From: Plantactinospora sp. BC1
GTDB taxonomy: Bacteria > Actinomycetota > Actinomycetes > Mycobacteriales > Micromonosporaceae
DNA: 64,000 nt
Assembly (NCBI RefSeq): GCF_003030345.1
Contig: NZ_CP028158.1
Span: forward strand, 2,728,001 to 2,792,000
Direction of reading: 5' to 3'
Shown: piece by piece, positions 1-7,033 of the stretch
How the letters are laid out: every line of letters starts with the position of its first letter
Numbering within the stretch: the first letter of the stretch is position 1
Translations under genes and position numbers: made by a program
The notes under the pieces: model-generated
Told to the model about the DNA's origin: nothing
What the model saw: only the letters and a program-made list of their open reading frames with translations
Databases searched by the model: none

Positions 1-2
1 TC

Positions 3-578
3 GAGCAACTCGCCCGGTCGTCCCGCAGAGGGCACTGGCCCCGCCTCGGACAGGTCGAAGGCGCTGACGAAAGCGGCCTGGTGTACTTCGCGGTCGACGA
101 CGAGGGCGTGTTCGTGACGGCGCAAATCGATCAGCGGTGGTGGCAGGAACTCGGGGTCGCCGGGCTACCCGTCGCGCTCCGGGAGGCCCAGCGCAACGCG
201 TACGCCAAGTTGAGTGTCGCCCGGCTCGTCTTCCGGCGACTGGTCGGGCCGCCACCGTCCGCCTCGGCCGGGTCCTTCGAGTCGAGGCACGGGCTCTCCC
301 GGACCACAGACGCGTCGGAGCTGCTCAACTCGTGGCGGACCACGACAGCTGAGTCGTATCAGCGCATCTACGAGTACGAGCGCCGGTCGGCTGCACATGC
401 CAGAGCCGAGCCGACGGTGGTCAGCGGGCCGGACGGGCTCGTCCAACTCACCTTCGAAAAGGGCATGATCGCCGACGTCAAGCTGACCTCGTGGCGTCTC
501 TCCGAGCACTCGACCGATCAACTCGTCGCCGACATCCGAGCGGCGCTCCGCGAACACGGGGGAATGGCACATGGGTGA
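3..578 (+). CDS. YbaB/EbfC-like protein (5' end outside window)
   Basis: The reading frame is open to the left edge, so the true start lies upstream; a GTG at 81 could start it but the codons before it already read as protein. The visible ~190 residues hold two similar modules, each a beta-hairpin followed by an alpha helix: one around VYFAVDDEGVFVTAQI and one around GLVQLTFEKGMIADVKL near the C terminus. That second module matches the YbaB/EbfC nucleoid-associated fold. In actinomycetes such proteins commonly sit beside WXG100 genes of ESX-type loci, as here: its stop overlaps the start of the next gene by 8 nt. Function in secretion is not established; DNA binding is possible but unproven. 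Confidence 0.7.
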   Translation, partial: EQLARSSRRGHWPRLGQVEGADESGLVYFAVDDEGVFVTAQIDQRWWQELGVAGLPVALREAQRNAYAKLSVARLVFRRLVGPPPSASAGSFESRHGLSRTTDASELLNSWRTTTAESYQRIYEYERRSAAHARAEPTVVSGPDGLVQLTFEKGMIADVKLTSWRLSEHSTDQLVADIRAALREHGGMAHG

Positions 579-930
579 TTTCGAGTACTACGATTCGAAC
601 ATTCTCCGGGTTGCGGGCGACGCGATCCGCGAAGAGGCCGCGAAGTGGGACAAGATGTCCGGCGACATGGCGAACGTCGCGGGCGCGACAAAGCAACTGT
701 GGCTGACTCCGGTTGCCTTCGCTGTCGCCGATCCCTGGGCTGGACCAGCGGTGGCCATCGATGACTTTGCGATCTACAACGACGTCCACAAGCTGCTCTG
801 CTCGCTGCTCGACGGCGCGGCCACCGAGTTCGGCCAGCTCGGCGACGCGCTGCGCACGATGGCTGGGGAGTACGAGAAGTCGGACGAGCGGAGCTACATC
901 AACATCAGCAAGATCTACAAGGCTGAGTAG
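571..930 (+). CDS. WXG100-like ESX-type protein
   Basis: A 119-residue, mostly helical protein without signal peptide or membrane segment. Its size and helix-turn-helix hairpin character fit the WXG100/ESX superfamily exported by type VII secretion, although the turn reads LWLTPVAF rather than a clean WxG, so it is a divergent member. The C-terminal tail YEKSDERSYINISKIY is where ESX substrates carry the YxxxD/E signal; YEKSDE contains Y-x-x-x-D. The ATG overlaps the preceding stop, and the next gene starts 28 nt downstream, indicating one transcript. Known for the family: secreted as helical dimers; here the partner would most likely be the next gene product. Confidence 0.65.
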   Translation: MGDFEYYDSNILRVAGDAIREEAAKWDKMSGDMANVAGATKQLWLTPVAFAVADPWAGPAVAIDDFAIYNDVHKLLCSLLDGAATEFGQLGDALRTMAGEYEKSDERSYINISKIYKAE

Positions 931-958
931 CACCGGACGAACAGAGAGGAACAGGCCG

Positions 959-1819
959 GTGGCCCCATCGACGGTACCGCTGCCCACTCCGGAAGAGGCT
1001 GGCGCGATCCTGGGGACGTTCCGCACCAACAAAGAACTCTTCAGTACCCTGCTCGAACAGGTCGAGCGGGAGTGGGACAACCTCTGCCGAGAAGTCGACG
1101 CAATGCTGCGCAGAGGCGAGCACGCCGTCAACAGCGACAGCGCATGGAGTAGCTTCACAGGCTGGATTGCCGACATCAATCCGTTCCAAGAAGCCCTCGT
1201 GGAAATTTTGGAGGACATCCGAAAAGCGTTCGAGGAGGTACGCAAGGCGGTCGACAAGCTGTTCCCGATGATCCGCCTGGTTGTCGAGCGGTCGGCGCCG
1301 GTGCTCTCGCTCTGCGAGCACAGCCTGAGCTACCTCTCGCAAGTGTTCGGCCCGCTCGGCGACCTCTATACGTCTTCGGGCAGTCTGGTGCCGGATGCTG
1401 TCTATTGGGGCGGGCCGACGAAGGAACACTATGTGCAGTCGGTGGTGGCCGACCAGAAGAACGCACTGGACCGGGTCACCGACCACGTCGAGGGTGTCAG
1501 CACCTGGCTGGCCCAGACGGCGGCGAAGAACACCGATTACATGGTGACGATCGTGCACAATCTCAGTCCAATCCCCAACGCGCTTACCGCAGCCGCCGCG
1601 AACGTGGCGGTGGCGACGGTGGACTTCGTTTCCGCGTTCTGGGCCATCGACAACCTGGCACAGACACTCGGCAACACCGTTCAGGCCGTTCTGGACCAGA
1701 CCGCGGACCTGTTCGGCTTCCTTGTCAACGCCGTGGCCGGAATCCAGGAACTGACCGTGATCAAGACGGATCGGCGTGACCTCGCTGGCGGCAAGTGGCC
1801 GCAGTCGGTCGTGGGCTGA
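959..1819 (+). CDS. long WXG100-like helical protein
   Basis: GTG at 959 is chosen because it follows an AGAGAGGA ribosome-binding site and the protein composition begins here; this gives 286 residues. The protein is helical throughout, with a predicted amphipathic N-terminal region (residues 10-80) and a WGGP turn near residue 145 followed by a second helix pair, an arrangement like the WXG100 or LXG-type long effectors. Alanine/valine-rich segments around residues 200-260 could contact membrane but no clean transmembrane helix is visible. No toxin domain is recognised. It lies between the short WXG protein and the mycosin-like gene, which starts 2 nt after its stop. Confidence 0.65.
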   Translation: MAPSTVPLPTPEEAGAILGTFRTNKELFSTLLEQVEREWDNLCREVDAMLRRGEHAVNSDSAWSSFTGWIADINPFQEALVEILEDIRKAFEEVRKAVDKLFPMIRLVVERSAPVLSLCEHSLSYLSQVFGPLGDLYTSSGSLVPDAVYWGGPTKEHYVQSVVADQKNALDRVTDHVEGVSTWLAQTAAKNTDYMVTIVHNLSPIPNALTAAAANVAVATVDFVSAFWAIDNLAQTLGNTVQAVLDQTADLFGFLVNAVAGIQELTVIKTDRRDLAGGKWPQSVVG

Positions 1820-1821
1820 CG

Positions 1822-3744
1822 ATGGTGTACGGCTGGAGTACGCGGCTGGCCTCCGCCGCCCTGGCCGGCATGGCCGGCACCGCCCTGAGCCTGTTCGGCG
1901 GTGTCGCCGGCAATGCTCATGTTGGGGGGAAGCCGGGGGATGCCTGGCATGTCGCGGCGTTGAATCTCGCCGCAGCACACCAGCAGTCCCGGGGTGCTGG
2001 GGTAACCGTCGCGATGGTCGACAGCCGCGTCGAGCCGCATCGTGACCTGCGGGGCGCGTTGTTGCCCCCCATCGACGTAGCACCGTCCGGCACTCGCGAC
2101 GGCGCGGCCCGAGGCACCCAACTCGCTGGCCTCGTCGCTGCCCGGGGCGACGGACGCACCAGTCTGCTCGGCGTCGCCCCCGAGGCCAGAATCCTTCCGG
2201 TCCGGGTAAGCGGTCGGGGTTTCGACGCAGACCCCGACGCCGTCGCGGCGGGGATCGAACGCGCGGTGGCCGGCGGTGCCGACGTGGTCGTCTCCACGTA
2301 CAGCCGGCCCGGGGTCACGGATCCGCTCGCCGGGGCGGTCCGCCGGGCGATCGCCTCGAACGTCGTGGTGGTCGCACCCGCCGCGCCAGGATCGCCGAAC
2401 GCGCAGACCCTCGCCGATCTGCCCGGAGTGGTTGCTGTGGTGGGCACCGATCAGGAGGGCCGGCCGCTGCGGGACTCCGTGCGGGGACTGAGCCTGGACG
2501 TCGCGGCGCCCGGTGACGAACTGGTGGCGCCGGTGCACACGAGCCTCGGCGATGCATACACGGAGGTCGGTGGAGCGGACTACGCCGCTGCCCTGGTCGG
2601 CGGGGTCGCGGCGCTCGTACGGTCGAAGTACCCGCAACTGTCCGGCGCGGATGTGGCGCGTCGGTTCATCGATGATGCGCAGCGGGACCTGGCCCTCGGC
2701 TGGGGCGTCGTCAACGCGGCGGAGGCCCTCACGCGGACGCCCGTCGAGTTGCCGGCAGCGCGTACCGCCGCAGCGGACTCGGGTGTTGGTCGGCTGCCGC
2801 GGGACCGGCAGTGGTACCTGGACGCCCTGGCGGTGGGGGACGCCCATCGGATCACCCGGGGCGATGGAGGCACGCTGGGCCTGGTCGCCGCAAGGATCGA
2901 CACGGACCGGCCGGATCTGGCGGGTCGGCTGGACCGGCAGGTCGGGATAGACGCGCAGGGTGACATCGGTGACCTGCCGGGCGGGGCCGCGCGGCCCACC
3001 GACACCGCCGCCGCTGTGCTCGCCGGAGGCGCGGGCGGTACGGGATATCTCGGCGTCGCTCCGGCGGCTCGGCTGATCGCAGCCGGCGGCGGGCCCAAGC
3101 CTGGGCGGGCTCAGGTGGAAGCGGCCGTACGGTGGCTGGTCGACGACGGCGCGGGAGTGGTGCTGGTGGTCGACGGCGTGGAGGAGCTCAGCGCGGCCGC
3201 GGTCGCCTACGCCCTGGCCCGTGACACCGTCGTCGTGGCGCCGCAAGCCGGCTATCCGTCGGGCGTCCCCGGCGTGATCACCGTGCGCGGCGTCCAGCAG
3301 CGTGAGCCGCCGGTCTCCGAGCCGGCGCCGATCCTCGCGGCCCCCGGTGAAGTCAACCTGATGCTCGGCACCGATCACGCGGCCTCCGCCGCGTCGGACA
3401 TCTCGGCGGCGGCGCTGGTGGCCGGAGTTGTCACCCTGGTTCGGGCTCGAAACCCGGAGGCGGACGCCGAGAACGTCATCCAAAGGGTCCTGTCCACCGC
3501 GACGGCCGTCGAGGTCGAACCGTCGCCGTACGGACGGGGCCTCGTCAACCCGGTGGCGGCACTGACCGCCGATGTTCCGCCCGTCACCAGCAACCCGCTC
3601 GGGGATCCCGGAGATCCGGCGGACGACCCCGGGGACGCCCGGCGGCTGTGGCTTGTCGTGGGCATCGCGGTGGCGGCGGGCCTGGTGCTCCTGGTCGTCG
3701 GCCTAACGGCCGGGATGCTGTACCGGCGGCGGCGTCCCCGGTGA
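1822..3744 (+). CDS. tandem subtilisin-fold mycosin-like protein, probable pseudoprotease
   Basis: 640 residues from ATG 1822 (an in-frame GTG at 1795 would overlap the previous gene). N-terminal signal peptide, then two peptidase S8 folds (about residues 40-310 and 330-590), a Pro/Asp-rich linker, one transmembrane helix near residues 609-634 and a short basic tail. This is the topology of MycP proteases of type VII systems. The first domain keeps the catalytic-type Asp (D67, AMVDS) but the His motif reads ARGTQLAG (R97) and the Ser motif GADYAAA (D253); the oxyanion Asn is also absent. The second domain has no His at PTDTAAAVLAG and Ile527-Ser528 where the nucleophile motif should be. A structural, non-proteolytic role is therefore inferred; MycP proteins are known to stabilise ESX membrane complexes independently of proteolysis. 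Confidence 0.75.
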   Translation: MVYGWSTRLASAALAGMAGTALSLFGGVAGNAHVGGKPGDAWHVAALNLAAAHQQSRGAGVTVAMVDSRVEPHRDLRGALLPPIDVAPSGTRDGAARGTQLAGLVAARGDGRTSLLGVAPEARILPVRVSGRGFDADPDAVAAGIERAVAGGADVVVSTYSRPGVTDPLAGAVRRAIASNVVVVAPAAPGSPNAQTLADLPGVVAVVGTDQEGRPLRDSVRGLSLDVAAPGDELVAPVHTSLGDAYTEVGGADYAAALVGGVAALVRSKYPQLSGADVARRFIDDAQRDLALGWGVVNAAEALTRTPVELPAARTAAADSGVGRLPRDRQWYLDALAVGDAHRITRGDGGTLGLVAARIDTDRPDLAGRLDRQVGIDAQGDIGDLPGGAARPTDTAAAVLAGGAGGTGYLGVAPAARLIAAGGGPKPGRAQVEAAVRWLVDDGAGVVLVVDGVEELSAAAVAYALARDTVVVAPQAGYPSGVPGVITVRGVQQREPPVSEPAPILAAPGEVNLMLGTDHAASAASDISAAALVAGVVTLVRARNPEADAENVIQRVLSTATAVEVEPSPYGRGLVNPVAALTADVPPVTSNPLGDPGDPADDPGDARRLWLVVGIAVAAGLVLLVVGLTAGMLYRRRRPR

Positions 3745-3981
3745 TCCCGGGTGGTACCCCCGACGGAGATACACCCGACGGCCGTCGTCCGCGAAGTTGA
3801 CAACCCGCCAGCCCTGGGCCTCGAGCAACTCGGCTGCGGCCATCGTGGTCTCCAGATTGTGCGCCCCCGCCGTGCCGGGGTTGTCGACGCAGACGAACGT
3901 CAGCGGATAACTGTGCAGTCGGACCTGCCCGGAGAGGATGTCCCCGGCCTTGAACCATCGAGGCGGCGCCGGCATCATCAT
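3703..3981 (-). CDS. conserved hypothetical protein, 92 aa
   Basis: Small soluble protein of unknown function. ATG 3981 is chosen over a GTG at 4002 because a TATCCT hexamer lies exactly 6 nt before it, as expected for a leaderless transcript. The body reads as a compact alpha/beta domain (VRLHSYPLTFVCVDNPG, then an amphipathic helix MAAAELLEAQGWRVV and a beta strand) ending in a proline-rich tail. The 3' end overlaps the end of the mycosin-like gene by 42 nt in convergent orientation, so the last dozen residues may be less constrained. No family recognised. Confidence 0.6.
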   Translation of the reverse strand: MMMPAPPRWFKAGDILSGQVRLHSYPLTFVCVDNPGTAGAHNLETTMAAAELLEAQGWRVVNFADDGRRVYLRRGYHPGSPGTPPPVQHPGR

Positions 3982-3987
3982 CCGCTC

Positions 3988-3993
3988 AGGATA
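3988..3993 (-). promoter_or_regulatory. -10 box TATCCT of a leaderless promoter
   Basis: TATCCT on the minus strand, 6 nt before ATG 3981, with no Shine-Dalgarno between. Fits the TANNNT -10 of actinobacterial housekeeping promoters with the start codon at +1. Confidence 0.5.
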
Positions 3994-4272
3994 GATGTTC
4001 ACGCCTATACCCAGGTGCTCGTGGCCGCAGTTCCCGACCGAACCAACAACCTACCGTAACGGCGCCAATTCCCCCGCCGACCGGCCCGCGCCGGCACCCT
4101 GCCCTGCACGCCCAGACCCTGATCGATCACTCCCAGGTCCCGTGCCCGGCAACGTGTCCGCGCCGTGTCCGCTGGCTCCACTAGGGTGCCGTGTCGGAGC
4201 ATCCAGTCGAGGCGAACGCGGCCGACCAGCACCAGGTCGACGTCACCGAGCGGACGGGGCAAGAGGAGCACG

Positions 4273-4600
4273 ATGTCGTACGTGCCCAGCGGTACCTGGC
4301 ACCACCCGGCACAGCCGGCCGGACCGGGCAGTCCCGCGGTGGCACCCGGCAGCCTGCCGTGGTCGGTTCGCCGCTCAACACCTACCGGCCGACCTCCGGT
4401 TCACCCACCGGCGCGTACCCGCATCCGCCGACCGAACCGTACCTGGCCGCACCAGTCGACCCGTACGCCAGCGCGCCGCTCGATCCCGACCTGCCGCCGC
4501 CGGTCGACCCGTACCTCGGCCCACTGCCGGGCCAGGAGCAGCCGTCACCGCCGGGCGGCTGGGATGGCGCCTGTCCACCCGCATCCACATCGAACCTGGG
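4273..4600 (+). pseudogene. frameshifted proline-rich gene fragment
   Basis: ATG 4273 follows a good AAGAGGAG ribosome-binding site and encodes a plausible Pro/Gly/Ala-rich N terminus (MSYVPSGTWHHPAQPAGP). Around 4365-4380 the sensible reading moves to another frame, where repeated PYLAAPVDPY- and DPYLGPLPG-type segments continue until about 4560, after which no coding sequence follows in any frame. I read this as the intrinsically disordered N terminus of a membrane or secreted protein that suffered one frameshift and lost its 3' part. The upstream region 3994-4272 shows only a TAGGGT hexamer at 4182-4187 as a candidate -10. No family can be named. Confidence 0.4.
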
Positions 4601-4710
4601 CCGACGCGCACAGATGTCGCTAATCTCTCACGTTCGGCAGCAGAGGGAATCCATGCCGAAATGTGCCAGGATAGCCGTACATGGATGTCTGACCTCTGCG
4701 GGAGGATCGG

Positions 4711-5280
4711 GTGGCGTTCTGGCACGTCCGAGATCGGATACGCCTCGAAGCGGGGCATGTCCTGGACCTGGCCTCGGACGGTGGCGGCTTCGGCATCCAA
4801 TACTGCGAGACGGCCCGTACCGCCAAACGCCCGACACACGGCAAGGCCGAGCAGCGGATCCAGTGCGGGCACTGTGGACAGACGGTCGTCTTCACCGTCT
4901 ACTCCACCGCCCTGACCCGGCGGCACCGCTTCGTCGCGTACAGCCTCGGCGCCGCCCTGCTGGCCGTCGCCGCCCTGGTCTACGGCATCGGCATCGACGC
5001 CGTCGTCTCGGCCACCAGCCCGCTCTGGCCGCTGCTCCTCGCCGCGGCCGAGATCGCCCTGATCGTGCTGGCCCTCGGATTCCTCGGCTATGCCGCCATG
5101 TTCGAGTACGGCGTCCGGTCGCCCCGGATGTGGCGGGGCGGGCCGGTACCGCGCGACTCCCACCTGGCGATGTTCGACCCGCACCTCGGCAGCAAGCCGC
5201 TGGCCCGCACCGGCCGGGCCAGCTCCTCGATCCACCACCAGCACACCGACGACCGTCCCGCCGGGTCAGGCCCGACCTGA
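4711..5280 (+). CDS. membrane protein with N-terminal zinc-ribbon-like motif
   Basis: 189 residues from GTG 4711, preceded by a GGGAGGA ribosome-binding site. The cytosolic N terminus carries CGHCG (residues ~52-56) and an earlier lone Cys, suggesting a partial zinc ribbon. Two hydrophobic helices follow (about residues 72-95 and 103-133), then a polar tail. No known family is recognised. It is intact although both neighbours are decayed: a frameshifted gene just upstream and an MFS transporter remnant immediately downstream, so it may be the survivor of a degraded cluster. Confidence 0.7.
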   Translation: MAFWHVRDRIRLEAGHVLDLASDGGGFGIQYCETARTAKRPTHGKAEQRIQCGHCGQTVVFTVYSTALTRRHRFVAYSLGAALLAVAALVYGIGIDAVVSATSPLWPLLLAAAEIALIVLALGFLGYAAMFEYGVRSPRMWRGGPVPRDSHLAMFDPHLGSKPLARTGRASSSIHHQHTDDRPAGSGPT

Positions 5281-5305
5281 CCCCGCCCCCGGCCAGCATC
5301 GCCGC

Positions 5306-5794
5306 GCCCTCCTCTGGGCGTACCTGCACCTGACCGAGGCGGCGGGAGTGTCCGCCGGGTCGGCCGCGCTGACCGTCTCCGGCTACTGGGTCGCGCTGCT
5401 CGTCGGGCGCCTGCTCCTCGGCCCGGTCGCCGACCGGTGCGGGGCACACCTGGTACTCCGGGCGGCCCTCGCCACGACCGTCACGGCCGCCGTCCTGCTG
5501 CTGCTTCCCGGCCGTACGCGACCGCCGGCATCGTCCTGCTCGGCCTCGCGGCGGCACCGATGTTCCCCCTGCTCATCCTGACCACCGGTGAACGGGTCCA
5601 CGCGGACTCCGCCAGGGCCAGGACCAGCAGGCACGGGCCGAGCGATCCGGCACCGGACCGGTCCAGGATCACGCCGACCGTGGCCGGCACGATCGCCGCC
5701 CCGGCCGCCGAGGCCGCCACCTGGATGCCGATCACCCGGTCGGCGACCACTCACGTACGCCGTCGCGACGCGCAGCCGGCCATCGGGCGGCTAA
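5306..5794 (+). pseudogene. MFS transporter remnant (C-terminal half) with internal inversion
   Basis: Three pieces make up the C-terminal half of a major facilitator. Piece A (+ strand, 5306 to ~5505) reads YLHLTEAAGVSAG and the loop GRLLLGPVADRCG typical of transmembrane helix 8; after a frameshift near 5508 it continues GIVLLGLAAAPMFPLLIL and TTGERVHAD. Piece B, about 5608-5740, makes sense only on the minus strand: ADRVIGIQVAASAAGAAIVP and GVILDRSGAGSLG, exactly the expected next helices. Piece C resumes on the plus strand as LTYAVATRS with a stop at 5792-5794. So a ~135 bp block has flipped in place. The N-terminal half is missing. A dead gene, no product expected. Confidence 0.75.
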
Positions 5795-5860
5795 CCCGGC
5801 CGTGCGGTTCGCCAGTCCCACGGCGGAGCGGCAGCTCACTCCTTGTCCGATTCAAGGCCA

Positions 5861-5866
5861 TATACT
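5861..5866 (+). promoter_or_regulatory. -10 box TATACT of a leaderless promoter
   Basis: TATACT ends 6 nt before GTG 5873. No Shine-Dalgarno is present, and the signal-peptide start coincides with the expected +1. Confidence 0.55.
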
Positions 5867-5872
5867 CCGTCC

Positions 5873-6415
5873 GTGAGATGTTTGAGGACCTTAGGGGGAA
5901 TTATTCTCCTGTCGGGTGCCGTTCCAGCGGTTCTGCCGGCCGAGCCGGCCGCCGCTGCTACGTTCGTGGTTTCCCGGCTGCGGCAGACCGACCTGTCGAT
6001 CACGGTCCCGGCGACGGCCAGCCTCGGGGCCGGTCTGCCCGGCGCCACCCTCAGCCGCCGGCTCGGCGTGGTCACCGTGCGGGACAGCCGGCCGATCAAC
6101 CCGAACACCTGGACGGTGACGGTGACCTCGACGCCGTTCATCACCGGTTCCGGTTCGGCGGCGCAGACCATCCCCACCAGCCGGGTGTCGTACTGGTCCG
6201 GCCCGGCCACCCGGCACACCGGGGGCGGCAACCTGGTGCCCGGTCAGCTAACCAGCGCGCAGGCGCAGACGTTGACGGTGCCTCGCATCGCGTTCCGGAA
6301 GACCTCCGGCAACGCCAACAATCGGGTGAGCTGGATGCCGACCCTGGTGGTCAGTATTCCGTCGGGCGCGGTCGTCGGCCTCTACCGAGGTACGGTCACG
6401 CATTCCGTTTCCTGA
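5873..6415 (+). CDS. secreted WxL-like domain protein (paralogue 1)
   Basis: 180 residues from GTG 5873 (a TTG at 5843 would add 10 residues before the signal peptide and overlap the promoter). Signal peptide ends near PAAAA. The mature all-beta domain carries the TWTVTVTSTPF segment, the tract SYWSGPA, a second Trp in SWMPTLVVSIP, and ends GLYRGTVTHSVS. Trp-x-(Leu/Val) segments in an Ig-like sheet plus the DUF916 gene two positions downstream resemble WxL proteins, which bind peptidoglycan noncovalently and partner with WxLIP proteins. The next gene encodes a paralogue of identical length; the pair arose by tandem duplication. Surface localisation is inferred. Confidence 0.7.
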   Translation: MRCLRTLGGIILLSGAVPAVLPAEPAAAATFVVSRLRQTDLSITVPATASLGAGLPGATLSRRLGVVTVRDSRPINPNTWTVTVTSTPFITGSGSAAQTIPTSRVSYWSGPATRHTGGGNLVPGQLTSAQAQTLTVPRIAFRKTSGNANNRVSWMPTLVVSIPSGAVVGLYRGTVTHSVS

Positions 6416-6478
6416 CCGCCGCGTCCATGCTCCTGCCAGTCTGGCGTCGAATGCCCTATTTAGACGGCTTTGGTGTGT

Positions 6479-6485
6479 TACAACT
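6479..6485 (+). promoter_or_regulatory. -10-like TACAACT of a leaderless promoter
   Basis: TACAACT ends 5 nt before ATG 6491 and occupies the same place, followed by the same CC, as TATACT before the paralogue at 5873. No Shine-Dalgarno is visible. The hexamer is a weaker match than its partner. Confidence 0.35.
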
Positions 6486-6490
6486 CCTAC

Positions 6491-7033
6491 ATGAAGAAGA
6501 TGCTCGCGCCCACGTTCTGCCTCGCCGCAGCCACCCTGTTGATCGCCACGCCGGCAGCGGCCCAGCCGTCCGCAGACACCATCGTGACGTTCACCGTCGC
6601 CACGGCCAACCTCACCATCGAGGCGCCCGCCGCGGTCAACCTCGGCTCGGCCTTCCCCGGGCAACGCCTGAGCGGACAGTTGGGCACCGTGACCGTCCGT
6701 GACCAGCGGGCTGCCGCGAACGCCACCTGGACCGCCTCGGTCGTCTCCAGCGAGTTCCGCACCGGTGACGGCGACCCCGGGCAGATCATCCAGCCACAAC
6801 TGGTCGAGTACTGGTCCGGGCCGGCGACCTCCACGACCGGCACCGGCACCTTCGTTCCCGGCCAGCCCACCGAGGCGGACCGGGTCAGCCTCAGCGTGCC
6901 CCGCACGGCCTTCGCCAAGACCTCCGGCAGCGGCAACAACTCCGCCAGCTGGAACCCGACGTTGGTGATCAACATCCCGCCCGACGCGGTCGGCGGCCTG
7001 TACACCGGGACGGTAACCCATTCTGTGTCGTAA
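6491..7033 (+). CDS. secreted WxL-like domain protein (paralogue 2)
   Basis: 180 residues from ATG 6491; the MKKMLAPTFCLAAATLLIA signal peptide with AAAQ cleavage region begins exactly here, so the in-frame GTG at 6470 is rejected. Aligns along its whole length with paralogue 1: TVTVRDQR, TWTASVVSSEF, EYWSGPAT, SWNPTLVINIP and the identical ending TGTVTHSVS. It keeps the second Trp but has W-x-A in place of W-x-V at the first. Probably exported and held at the cell surface by the membrane-anchored DUF916 protein encoded next, whose coding frame overlaps this gene's end. Confidence 0.7.
   Translation: MKKMLAPTFCLAAATLLIATPAAAQPSADTIVTFTVATANLTIEAPAAVNLGSAFPGQRLSGQLGTVTVRDQRAAANATWTASVVSSEFRTGDGDPGQIIQPQLVEYWSGPATSTTGTGTFVPGQPTEADRVSLSVPRTAFAKTSGSGNNSASWNPTLVINIPPDAVGGLYTGTVTHSVS

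Noticed and set aside
4191-5333. 380-codon plus-strand frame over the 4.2-5.3 kb region
   Set aside because: Joins parts of the frameshifted proline-rich fragment to an out-of-frame copy of the membrane-protein gene; not one protein.
5306-5794. Insertion sequence as cause of the MFS gene break
   Set aside because: No transposase fragment, terminal inverted repeats or target duplication; the inner block is the gene's own sequence inverted.
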